12,198 nt of DNA, taken from assembly GCA_002371695.1 (NCBI GenBank), contig DFGG01000054.1, positions 1-12,198 on the forward strand. The letters are read 5' to 3'. Positions within the stretch are counted from its first letter, which is position 1, and every line of letters begins with the position of its first letter. Position numbers and translations under genes: made by a program. Of this stretch, positions 1-7,545 are shown in pieces. Under the pieces are notes generated by a model. The model was not told the origin of the DNA, did not search any database, and saw only the letters and a list, made by a program, of their open reading frames with translations. This stretch comes from a bacterium UBA3756. Its GTDB lineage: Bacteria > Bacteroidota > Bacteroidia > Bacteroidales > Bacteroidaceae.

Positions 1-2
1 TC

Positions 3-2255
3 CTGAAGGCCAACAGCGACCCCGAGTGTGAGATCGTGTGGAACACGATGTCGCTCAAGTGGCTTATCCAGAAGTATCAGGCCACCAACCTGCAGCTCAC
101 GCCCATCGACATCCCGCACGGAGAATATAAGTTCATGTCGAACAACAGTCACCTGCTGCAACAGTTGGACAGCGTATACAAGCTACTCTATAGCGAGGAA
201 CAGCTACAGCCCATCCAGAACAAGTGGTTCTACCCCGAGCGCACAGAGACAGGCATCCCCTCGTGGATATGGAAACTGGCAGTGGCACTGGCCGTGCTGG
301 CCGTCATCTCGCTGCTCTACTATCTGTTCTATCGCATTCAGGAGAAGAGAGTATCGAAAGACTTGCAGAAGAAGAACGCCCGACTGTCGCTCGTGCTCAA
401 CACCAGTAACGTGCGCTTCTGGACCTACGACATCCCGACGAAGACCTTCACCTGGATGGACAAGGAAGGCAAGGCCGAGCGCAACTACTCCATCCTGGAG
501 TTCTCGCAGCGCTACCGCAGAGAGGACTTCGAACGGCTCACGGAGGCCATCAACCAGCTGGTGCGCCAGGAAAAGGAGAACGTGACACTCGAAATGAGTG
601 CCAAGGACAAAGGTGAAGGCGGCGAGGACCGCGAGTTCACCATCGCACTGTCCGTGTTGCGCCGTCAGAAGAGCGGACGCCCCTCGGTCATCATCGGTAC
701 CAGCAGCGACATCACGGAAGAGCGGCAGAAGCAACAGAAGGCAGAAGACGCCATGCTCCGCTACCAGGCCATCTTCAATAGCGCCATGATCGACATGGTG
801 TACTACGACGAGAACGGTATCCTCACCGACATGAACCAGAAGGCAGGCTCCGCCTTCGAGGGAGGCAAGGATGCCATCATCGCCAAGAAAATCACAATCG
901 CCGACGTGCTGGGCGAAGGCGACGTCGACCTGCAGAAGCTGGAGCCGATACACCTCACGCAGATCTTCAAGTCAGCCGACGACGAGCGGGCACTCAACAA
1001 GCACCTCAGGCGCGGGCAGCTATACTACGAGCTACAGCTGATGCCCATCTACGACCAGAACCACCGGCTGCTGTGCATCTACGGCACTGGGCGCAACGTC
1101 ACCGAGGTGGCCAACAGCTACAACCGCAAGCAGGAGAACCTGCGGCAGCTCACCAAGGCCAATGAGGAGGTGACCAGCTACATACAGAACATCAACTACG
1201 TGCTCAAGGTGGGAGGAATACGCATGGTGAACTACTCGGCCAATACCCACACGCTGACCATCTACAACGAAATAGGCCACGAGCAGTACAGCCTCACCCA
1301 GACGCGCGCACTGGCACTCGTCAGCGACAAGCACAAGCACATGGCACAGCGCATCCTCAACAGTATGGACAACCATGCCATAAGTCCCATCAGCACCACC
1401 ATAGAGACGACACTGCGCGTCAGGGAAGGCTATCCTCTCTGCCTGCAGATACACTTCGTGCCCCTCGTGGACGACAGTGGCAAGGTGGCCAACTACTTCG
1501 GTATGTGCCGCGACGTGAGCGAGATGAAGCACACGGAGAACGAACTGGCGAAAGAGTCAGCCAAGGCCCAGGAGGTGGAGACAGTGAAGAACGCCTTCCT
1601 GCGCAACATGAGCTACGAGATACGCACGCCGCTGAACACCGTCGTGGGATTCGCAGAACTATTCCAGATGGAGCACAGCAGCGACGACGAGGTCGTATTC
1701 GTAGAGCAGATCAAGGAGAACTCGCGCAACCTGCTGAAACTCATCAACAACATCCTCTTCCTCTCTCGCCTCGACGCACAGATGATAGAGATCAAGACAG
1801 AGTTCACCGACTTCGCCCAGCTCTTCGACGTCGACTGCAGCACCAGCTGGGAGAACCTGCGACAAGACGGCGTGGAGTACATCATAGAGAATCCCTACAA
1901 GCAACTCGTGGTAGACATCGACGCCCAGAACCTGGGCATCGTCATAGACCAGATCGTCACCAATGCTTGTCAGCACACGACGCAAGGCTTTGTCAGGACA
2001 CGTATCGACTACATCGGCGACCGTCTGATCATAGCTGTCGACGATACGGGCGAAGGCATCGAAGAGAAATTCCTGCCCACCCTCTTTGAGCGCTTCGCCA
2101 CAGGTGCCAACACAGGCTCCGGACTGGGGCTGAGCATCTGCTACGAACTGATGCAGCAGATGGGAGGCAGCATCAATATCAAGTCGACACACGGCAAAGG
2201 TACCACCGTATGGGTCACCCTGCCCTGCAAGACAAGCGAAATAGTGAGGAAGTGA
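3..2255 (+). CDS. Membrane sensor kinase-like protein (SBP_bac_3 / PAS / HisKA / HATPase), 5'-truncated, phosphoacceptor His replaced by Tyr
   Basis: The frame is open to the left edge, so the start and most of the periplasmic domain are missing; a GTG at 36 is probably internal. The visible N-terminus matches the end of a solute-binding family 3 domain, closing with NKWFYPER just before the membrane as in the neighbouring paralog. One transmembrane helix (about nt 270-335) follows, then three PAS-like segments (about nt 375-735, 750-1110, 1150-1530) and a HisKA region. Its H-box reads NMSYEIRTPLN: codon 1614-1616 is TAC (Tyr) where the family has the phosphorylated His. The N-box (VTNACQHT, Asn at 1962-1964), G1 box (DTGEGI) and G2 box (GSGLGLSI) are intact, so ATP binding is expected while autophosphorylation at the usual site is not. 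It ends 23 bp before its paralog. It is probably an inner-membrane sensor whose periplasmic domain binds a small ligand. A pseudokinase partner or allosteric role is inference; the domain calls are secure. Confidence 0.9.
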   Translation: MKANSDPECEIVWNTMSLKWLIQKYQATNLQLTPIDIPHGEYKFMSNNSHLLQQLDSVYKLLYSEEQLQPIQNKWFYPERTETGIPSWIWKLAVALAVLAVISLLYYLFYRIQEKRVSKDLQKKNARLSLVLNTSNVRFWTYDIPTKTFTWMDKEGKAERNYSILEFSQRYRREDFERLTEAINQLVRQEKENVTLEMSAKDKGEGGEDREFTIALSVLRRQKSGRPSVIIGTSSDITEERQKQQKAEDAMLRYQAIFNSAMIDMVYYDENGILTDMNQKAGSAFEGGKDAIIAKKITIADVLGEGDVDLQKLEPIHLTQIFKSADDERALNKHLRRGQLYYELQLMPIYDQNHRLLCIYGTGRNVTEVANSYNRKQENLRQLTKANEEVTSYIQNINYVLKVGGIRMVNYSANTHTLTIYNEIGHEQYSLTQTRALALVSDKHKHMAQRILNSMDNHAISPISTTIETTLRVREGYPLCLQIHFVPLVDDSGKVANYFGMCRDVSEMKHTENELAKESAKAQEVETVKNAFLRNMSYEIRTPLNTVVGFAELFQMEHSSDDEVVFVEQIKENSRNLLKLINNILFLSRLDAQMIEIKTEFTDFAQLFDVDCSTSWENLRQDGVEYIIENPYKQLVVDIDAQNLGIVIDQIVTNACQHTTQGFVRTRIDYIGDRLIIAVDDTGEGIEEKFLPTLFERFATGANTGSGLGLSICYELMQQMGGSINIKSTHGKGTTVWVTLPCKTSEIVRK

Positions 2256-2365
2256 ATAGTGAATAGTATAAAAATGAAATGATGGAGAGAGATATATTAT
2301 GGTATAGGATACGGATGGCGAGAGTGGTAGCGATACTATTCACGATCTACTATTCACTATTCACT
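2251..2365. repeat. 18-bp perfect inverted repeat flanking the start of kinase gene 2, built from a 7-bp unit
   Basis: Left arm 2251-2268 is AGTGAATAGTGAATAGTA; right arm 2348-2365 is its exact reverse complement. Each arm is about two and a half copies of the heptamer AGTGAAT. The left arm contains the TGA stop of the upstream gene (2253-2255) and most of the spacer. The right arm lies in the coding sequence for the hydrophobic core of the next protein's signal peptide. A further partial copy, TACTATTCAC, is at 2334-2343. In the mRNA the arms could pair and place the downstream start codon (2279) in a loop of about 79 nt. There is no T-run after the right arm, so it does not look like an ordinary terminator. 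Confidence 0.85.
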
Positions 2366-5089
2366 ATCCCTGCCGAGGCGCAGCAGTTGCGCGAGTACAC
2401 TCAGGAGCGGCCGCTCGTCATCGTGTGCGACTGGGAGTTCCCGCCTTACGAGTTCAGCAACAACAAGGGCAAGCCCGACGGCTACAACATAGACATGTAT
2501 GACATGATCTTCCACCGCCTGAAGATACCCCACCGCTACGTCATGCAGGAGTGGTATCAGGCCGTTGAGACATTCGAGAACCGCGAGGCAGACCTCATCA
2601 TCGCCCTTTCGACCAACTATAAGCAGCGTCCCTACGTGATGACGCGCAACTTGTCCCACTTCTACCGTGTGAAGAGCGTACGCCTGGTAGCTACCAAACC
2701 CCTCACCCAGATCGGCAGTCTGACGGAAAAAGACACGATTACGGTGAAGAACAACGACTATGCACCCATAGAGATACTCGCCAACGACCCGTCGCCCAAG
2801 TTCACCATGGAGTACCACTCACCCCGCGAGGCCATGCTCGGCGTGCGCAATGGCAAGTACAAGTATTTCCTCTGGGGAGAGCACCCCATCGAATGGAAGA
2901 TGAAGGAGTACGGCATCGACAGCCTGCTGGTGGCCGACGATACCGACATCCCTGCCGGCGAACTGCGCATCATCGGCTACGACAAGGACCTCATCGACAT
3001 GATCGACGATGAATACGCCCGACTGGAGCAATCGGGAGAAATCGAACGTCTACGCGACAAGTGGTTCCACCCGGAGCGCGAGCACGACGACTCCTCACCG
3101 ATGGCCCTCTTCATCATCATCGGTGCCGTGATCACCATCCTCATGGGCTTTATCCTCAGCCGTCTCATCCGTTCACGCGTCAAAGCAGCCACACGCAAGA
3201 GCAGCGACCTGAACAACATGATGACGCAGGCACTGGGCATGGGCAACTACTACGTGGTACAGTGCGACATGGACACCGACGAGCTCACCAACGTCTACGG
3301 AAGCCTGATACCCAAGGAGGGCATGACCTTGCAGGAGTTCACCAGGCGCATTCTCTCCTGGCAGCAGGAGATATTCACTGCCGCTATCAATGAGCTCAAG
3401 CAGAAAGGCACCAAGAACGACATCAAGATACGCTGGAACTCAGGCACGGAGGAGAATCAGGAATGGCACTATCTGCACGGCAACGCCATCGTAGAGAAAG
3501 AGGACAACAGGCCCCGCTACATCGTATACAGTGCCAAGGATGTGACGCGCGAGATTCTGGCGGAGCGCAGCAGCAAGGAACTTGGAGAGAAATACATCAA
3601 GATGTTCAAGACCAACCTGGTGGCCATGTCGTTCTATGACGACAAGGGACATCTGGTAGACCTCAACGACAATATGCGCCAACTGTGCCGCTTCGACGAG
3701 GAGGGCGAGCGGTACTTCCGCAAGACATCCCTCTTCGACATACCCGTTTTCAAGGATGACTTCGACCACGTCAGCGAGTTCCACGTCTGCCACCACATGT
3801 ACTACCCGGAGATCGGCCTCGACAGCAATATCGAGTTCCGCATCAAGCCCGTGGTCAACGACGAGGGGCAGATACGCTACTTCACCATTACGGCACGTGA
3901 CATCAGCTACGAGCGACTCATGTACCGCGAGCAGATACGCCACGACCGGGAGATGCGCAAGGTGGCCGACGAGGCAAATCAATATGAGGCACAGCTGAAC
4001 TACCTACTCAGCAACAGCAACATGTTTGCGTGGCGCTCCAATCTGAATGACAGGCGAATCAGTTTCTCACGTTCCCTCCGTACCGTGGATTATGAGATGT
4101 CTCTTGCCGAATATGTCGACGCGATGGACGACGTAGAGCAACAAGACTCGACCAATGCCATGACAAATAAGGATATTATGAGCAAGCCATTCAACGTCGT
4201 CCACCACTTCAAGCGCGCCCTCATCACCGATGGTCCTGAGTGGTTTGCCATCAGCGGCATGCCCCTACACGACAAGCAGGGACGTTGTATAGGGCAGTTT
4301 GGCGTGATCCGTATCATCACCGACCTGATGGAGGCGCAGCAGCGGCTGAAGGAGGAGACATCGCGGGCAGAAGACTCGGGACGCCTGAAGTCGGCATTCC
4401 TCGCCAATATGACCCACGAGATACGTACGCCCCTCAATGCCATCGTAGGATTCTCAGACCTGCTGCCTGTCATCGACGAGCCCGAAGAGCGCATGGAGTT
4501 CATCCGCATCATCCGTAACAACTGTGACATGCTGCTCCGCCTGATCAACGATATCCTCGAAGCCTCCAGCATGGGACAGGCACTGGCCATCGAACCCGAG
4601 GAGGTGGACTTTGCGCAGGTGTTCGACGACATCTGCCAGACACTCGCCCAGCGCGTGCAGGAGCCGGGGGTGGAATTCATCAAGGACAACCCATACACCA
4701 GCTTCCGCACGGTGCTCGACAAAGGCCGTGTGCAGCAGGTACTCACCAATTTCACGACCAACGCCGTGAAGTACACCCACGAAGGGCACATCAAGGTGGG
4801 CTACCGCCAGGAAGTGCGGGCCGTGGGTGGTGCAGAGCCTCGCAAAGGTCTCTATTTCTACTGTGAGGACACAGGAGCCGGTATTCCCAAGGAGAAACAG
4901 CCCAAGGTGTTTGAACGATTCGTCAAGCTCAACGACTTCGTACAGGGCACAGGTCTCGGACTCTCCATCTGCCAATCCATTGCCGACCGCTGCGGCGGCG
5001 AAATCGGTGTCAGCTCCGAAGGCGAGGGCCACGGCTCCACCTTCTGGTTCTGGATACCTTGTGAAGAAATAAAGGAAACGAAAAATTAA
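2279..5089 (+). CDS. Periplasmic-binding-domain sensor histidine kinase (SBP_bac_3 / TM / PAS / HisKA / HATPase)
   Basis: A 936-aa inner-membrane sensor kinase. A signal peptide (residues about 13-35, cleavage probably after PAEA) leads a periplasmic solute-binding family 3 domain (about 40-268; PLVIVCDWEFPPYEF, then KPDGYNIDM). A transmembrane helix lies at about 275-297, then three PAS-like segments (about 310-430, 440-560, 575-690). HisKA has a normal H-box NMTHEIRTPLN with His713 (codon 4415-4417). The HATPase has N-box NFTTNAVKYT, G1 DTGAGI and G2 GTGLGLSI, so all kinase landmarks are present. It likely binds an amino-acid-like ligand in the periplasm and phosphorylates a response regulator, but no receiver domain is fused or encoded in the window. 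It is a full-length paralog of the upstream gene with the same domain order. The start could be ATG 2279, 2282 or 2315 (Met13, which leaves a shorter n-region); no clear Shine-Dalgarno decides. The regulated target is unknown. Confidence 0.93.
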   Translation: MMERDILWYRIRMARVVAILFTIYYSLFTIPAEAQQLREYTQERPLVIVCDWEFPPYEFSNNKGKPDGYNIDMYDMIFHRLKIPHRYVMQEWYQAVETFENREADLIIALSTNYKQRPYVMTRNLSHFYRVKSVRLVATKPLTQIGSLTEKDTITVKNNDYAPIEILANDPSPKFTMEYHSPREAMLGVRNGKYKYFLWGEHPIEWKMKEYGIDSLLVADDTDIPAGELRIIGYDKDLIDMIDDEYARLEQSGEIERLRDKWFHPEREHDDSSPMALFIIIGAVITILMGFILSRLIRSRVKAATRKSSDLNNMMTQALGMGNYYVVQCDMDTDELTNVYGSLIPKEGMTLQEFTRRILSWQQEIFTAAINELKQKGTKNDIKIRWNSGTEENQEWHYLHGNAIVEKEDNRPRYIVYSAKDVTREILAERSSKELGEKYIKMFKTNLVAMSFYDDKGHLVDLNDNMRQLCRFDEEGERYFRKTSLFDIPVFKDDFDHVSEFHVCHHMYYPEIGLDSNIEFRIKPVVNDEGQIRYFTITARDISYERLMYREQIRHDREMRKVADEANQYEAQLNYLLSNSNMFAWRSNLNDRRISFSRSLRTVDYEMSLAEYVDAMDDVEQQDSTNAMTNKDIMSKPFNVVHHFKRALITDGPEWFAISGMPLHDKQGRCIGQFGVIRIITDLMEAQQRLKEETSRAEDSGRLKSAFLANMTHEIRTPLNAIVGFSDLLPVIDEPEERMEFIRIIRNNCDMLLRLINDILEASSMGQALAIEPEEVDFAQVFDDICQTLAQRVQEPGVEFIKDNPYTSFRTVLDKGRVQQVLTNFTTNAVKYTHEGHIKVGYRQEVRAVGGAEPRKGLYFYCEDTGAGIPKEKQPKVFERFVKLNDFVQGTGLGLSICQSIADRCGGEIGVSSEGEGHGSTFWFWIPCEEIKETKN

Positions 5090-5095
5090 ACTATT

Positions 5096-5965
5096 GTGCA
5101 GACAAGTAAATATCTATTGGCAAATGAGCGTGACGCCCTCTGGGGACTCACCGTGAGTACCGTTGGCTATGAGGAGATAGCCCCCGGCGAGTCCTACCCC
5201 ACCAAGGGTCACGCAGACGGCTACTACTTCAATGTGGAGAAAGGCCGGATACTGAATGAATATCAACTGTTGTACAACCCTGAGGGCGAGGGAGTGTTCA
5301 GCACGACCCACTGCGGGGAGATGCGGCTCAAGCCCGGCGACATGTTCCTGCTCTTCCCGGGAGAATGGCACACCTACCATCCCCTGCAGGACGTGGGGTG
5401 GAAGAGCTACTGGATTGGCTTCCGTGGCCGCAATATGGACGACCGTGTGCGCGCCGGATTCCTTTCACCTGAGAAGCCTGTCTACCATGTGGGCTACTCC
5501 TCTGTCATCGAGGAACTTTACCGCTCAGCCTACAAGCAGGCCGTCGAAGAGGCAGCCTACTCGCAGCAAGTCATGGCAGGACTCGTCAACCACCTCATCG
5601 GCATGATGTACTCTCTGGAACGAAACATCGAACTCAGCAAGAACCAGCAGCAGGTAGACATGATCAACCGTGCCCGCCTGCGCATACGCCAGTCGCTCGA
5701 GAGCGACCTCACCATCCAGCATGTCGCAGAGGAGATGGGGGTCAGTTACAGCAACTTCCGCAAACTGTTCAAGGAGTTTACCGGACTTTCTCCAGCCACC
5801 TACCAGCAGGAGCTACGCCTGCAACGTGCCAAGGAGCTGCTCTCTACGACCGACCTCACCGTCAAAGAGATAGCCTACCGGCTCAATTTCGAGTCGCCTG
5901 ACTATTTCTCTGCGAAGTTTAAGTCGAAGATGGGGTGTAAGCCCAGTGAGATAAAACAAAGATAG
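5096..5965 (+). CDS. AraC-family transcriptional regulator with cupin-like sensor domain
   Basis: A 289-aa cytoplasmic DNA-binding regulator. Residues about 5-110 form an AraC-type ligand-binding cupin (ESYPTKGHADGYYF, then PGEWHTYHPL and GWKSYWIGF). The C-terminal part (about 190-289) is a two-helix-turn-helix AraC/XylS domain: first HTH about 206-229 (TIQHVAEEMGVSYSNFRKLF), second about 255-278 (VKEIAYRLNFESPDYFSAKF). The start is GTG 5096; no ATG fits the domain boundary, and the residues after it (KYLLANERDALWGL) look like the usual N-terminus of this family. The gene lies in the same frame as kinase 2, starting two codons past that gene's TAA, so co-transcription is likely. AraC proteins with this N-terminal domain often respond to sugars or related small molecules; the effector and target genes here are unknown. 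It has no receiver domain, so control by the kinases is not shown by the sequence. Confidence 0.9.
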   Translation: MQTSKYLLANERDALWGLTVSTVGYEEIAPGESYPTKGHADGYYFNVEKGRILNEYQLLYNPEGEGVFSTTHCGEMRLKPGDMFLLFPGEWHTYHPLQDVGWKSYWIGFRGRNMDDRVRAGFLSPEKPVYHVGYSSVIEELYRSAYKQAVEEAAYSQQVMAGLVNHLIGMMYSLERNIELSKNQQQVDMINRARLRIRQSLESDLTIQHVAEEMGVSYSNFRKLFKEFTGLSPATYQQELRLQRAKELLSTTDLTVKEIAYRLNFESPDYFSAKFKSKMGCKPSEIKQR

Positions 5966-5971
5966 TACCGC

Positions 5972-6772
5972 TTATCTGGCACGTAGCTGCCAGAAGGCCA
6001 CCGCTGCTGCTGCAGCAACATTCAACGAATCAACCCCATGCTGCATCGGTATGCGCACCACATAGTCTGCGCCTGCTATCGTCTCCCGAGGCAGTCCGTC
6101 ACCCTCCGTTCCCATCACGATAGCCAGTCGTTCTTCCGTCAGGAGTCGCTCATCATCGATTGACAACGAATCGTCAGTCAGTGCCATGGCAGCTGTCTTA
6201 AAACCAAGTTCACGAAGCGTGGCATAATCGTCGAGCCATGTCCAGGGTACGAGAAACACACTCCCCATCGACACTCTGACAGCCCTGCGGTTGAGAGGAT
6301 CGCATGCGTTTCGAGTCAGTAGCACCGCATCAATCCCTAAAGCGGCTGCCGAACGGAAGATAGCGCCTATATTCGTCGTATCCACCACACCGTCGATCAC
6401 GACCACACGACGCTTTCCATCCACGACACTCCGAAGGTCCTTCTCCAGAGGCCGTCTCATCGCACAGAGAACCCCACGTGTCAGCACATAGCCTGTCAGG
6501 CTCCGCAGCAACTCACGACTGCCCGTATAGACGGGAATGTCACCACAACGCTGGATGATGTCGGCCGCATCACCTGTGATATGCCGTCGTTCACAAAGGA
6601 GTGCGACAGGAGTATACCCAGCATCAAGAGCCACGCGAATCACCTTGGGACTCTCCACGATGAACACACCTTTCTCTGGTTCCACCCTGTTTCTCAACTG
6701 AGCTTCCGTCAGAGAGGAGAATATCTCCACACCGGCTTGTTGCAGCGATACAATTTCTATCAGGTTAGCCAT
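5972..6772 (-). CDS. SpoU/TrmH-family RNA 2'-O-methyltransferase
   Basis: A 266-aa SPOUT methyltransferase, probably modifying a ribose 2'-OH in rRNA or tRNA with S-adenosylmethionine. An N-terminal RNA-binding substrate domain (about 20-100; GVFIVESPKVIRVAL) precedes the SpoU domain with its three motifs: motif 1 DTTNIGAIFRSAAALG (131-146), motif 2 IVMGTEGDGLP (218-228) and motif 3 IPMQHGVDSLNVAAAAAV (241-258), which form the trefoil-knot cofactor site. The length fits RlmB/TrmH relatives; the exact target nucleotide cannot be told. It begins 15 bp after the ApeI-like dehydratase gene and ends 6 bp from the convergent AraC gene. It is therefore probably the last gene of the polyketide operon transcript, although it looks like a housekeeping enzyme unrelated to the pathway. 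ATG 6772 is the natural start (MANLIEIVSL). Confidence 0.9.
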   Translation of the reverse strand: MANLIEIVSLQQAGVEIFSSLTEAQLRNRVEPEKGVFIVESPKVIRVALDAGYTPVALLCERRHITGDAADIIQRCGDIPVYTGSRELLRSLTGYVLTRGVLCAMRRPLEKDLRSVVDGKRRVVVIDGVVDTTNIGAIFRSAAALGIDAVLLTRNACDPLNRRAVRVSMGSVFLVPWTWLDDYATLRELGFKTAAMALTDDSLSIDDERLLTEERLAIVMGTEGDGLPRETIAGADYVVRIPMQHGVDSLNVAAAAAVAFWQLRAR

Positions 6773-6787
6773 AGACGAAGTACGAGG

Positions 6788-7150
6788 TTAAGCTGTCAGC
6801 GTGAAAGAGAGTTTAACGAACTCCTTGTCGTTTGTCTTGATAGTAGCCTGAGCACTGACGATACCAGCATCCTGACCGACCTTTTCGAAACAGCAGGAAA
6901 CCTCCGGTGTCACAAGGGGTGAGATCACGGAGAGGAACTTCATGTTCTTGACAGACTTGACAGCAAGAGGACGTTGAAGAAGGTCCTCCAGCAACTCGCG
7001 AGCTATCTGCAAGATACAAACACCCGGAGTGACTGGCTCACCAGGGAAATGAGCTTGATAGATCGTGTGAGCAGGATTGAGACGAATGTCGTAGGCCATG
7101 GCATCAACATCCTTTCGAAGGATGGTGTAGAAATTGTCTTTGAGAATCAT
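6788..7150 (-). CDS. ApeI-like hotdog-fold (3-hydroxyacyl-ACP) dehydratase
   Basis: A 120-aa single hotdog domain of the FabA/FabZ superfamily, closest in pattern to the ApeI-type dehydratases of aryl polyene clusters. The signature is YQAHFPGEPVTPGVCILQIA (31-50): the catalytic-type His34 of HFPG is present, but the position 14 residues later, where FabZ has its catalytic Glu, is Gln48. The expected role is removal of water from a 3-hydroxyacyl-ACP to give the trans-2-enoyl chain during polyene extension, perhaps with a partner subunit. The start ATG 7150 overlaps the upstream gene's stop in an ATGA junction, indicating translational coupling; 15 bp separate its end from the methyltransferase gene. 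The family call is firm; catalytic competence without the acidic residue is uncertain. Confidence 0.82.
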   Translation of the reverse strand: MILKDNFYTILRKDVDAMAYDIRLNPAHTIYQAHFPGEPVTPGVCILQIARELLEDLLQRPLAVKSVKNMKFLSVISPLVTPEVSCCFEKVGQDAGIVSAQATIKTNDKEFVKLSFTLTA

Positions 7151-7545
7151 AATAGTGGGGTTAAAGTGTATTTAATATGATAACGGGAATTTTCGTAGGT
7201 TCCGTCACCCTGCTGAAGATGCAGGAGCAACTGACGGAGGTCACGGCGCAGGGTACGGCGGATGTACCATTTGTCAAGGGCAGGCAACACCGTATGGAGC
7301 CGTACCTTGTCTTTTCGGCGGTTGTAGGTAAACTCCAATGCAGTGATGCCAAACTCATTGAAGAGGCACCCCCTGATCTCTGTGCTGTCGCTCACAAGGA
7401 TGCAGATGCCGCTGACAGCTGCACGAGGAGTCTCGATATAGGCGGAGTAACGGACAGTGTCTTCGCCTATACTCTCCCGTGGAAGGGAAACGGCAGTGGC
7501 AGCCATGCTAATCGAGAGCAAAGACAGCAGGAGGAATCGTCGCAT
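7147..7545 (-). CDS. Small exported protein of unknown family, in the polyketide operon
   Basis: A 132-aa protein that I do not recognise by family. It starts with a clear signal peptide (MRRFLLLSLLSISMAATAVS) without a lipobox Cys, so it is probably periplasmic. The rest is mixed beta/alpha, with a basic stretch (KWYIRRTLRRDLRQLLLHLQ) near residues 90-110 and two cysteines. I chose ATG 7545 because it places the signal peptide at the N-terminus; the open frame extends upstream to 7596 but those residues are hydrophilic. With this start it overlaps the LolA-like gene by 38 bp, and its stop overlaps the next gene in ATGA. Its position between the LolA-like carrier and the ApeI-like dehydratase suggests an envelope role in handling or exporting the product. 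Aryl polyene clusters elsewhere carry small envelope proteins (DUF3261-type), but I cannot show homology. Confidence 0.7.
   Translation of the reverse strand: MRRFLLLSLLSISMAATAVSLPRESIGEDTVRYSAYIETPRAAVSGICILVSDSTEIRGCLFNEFGITALEFTYNRRKDKVRLHTVLPALDKWYIRRTLRRDLRQLLLHLQQGDGTYENSRYHIKYTLTPLL

Noticed and set aside
204..953. 249-codon minus-strand open frame opposite kinase 1
   Set aside because: A high-GC antisense shadow; no recognisable domain, and the plus strand encodes the membrane helix and PAS segments in a continuous frame.
4090..4794. 234-codon minus-strand open frame opposite kinase 2
   Set aside because: The composition (Ser/Met/Arg-rich) lacks any domain, and the opposite strand encodes the HisKA/HATPase region with intact motifs.
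5976..5993. Small hairpin CTGGCA-cgtagc-TGCCAG as a terminator for the AraC gene
   Set aside because: The stem is only 6 bp, it lies within the methyltransferase coding end, and there is no T-run on either strand.
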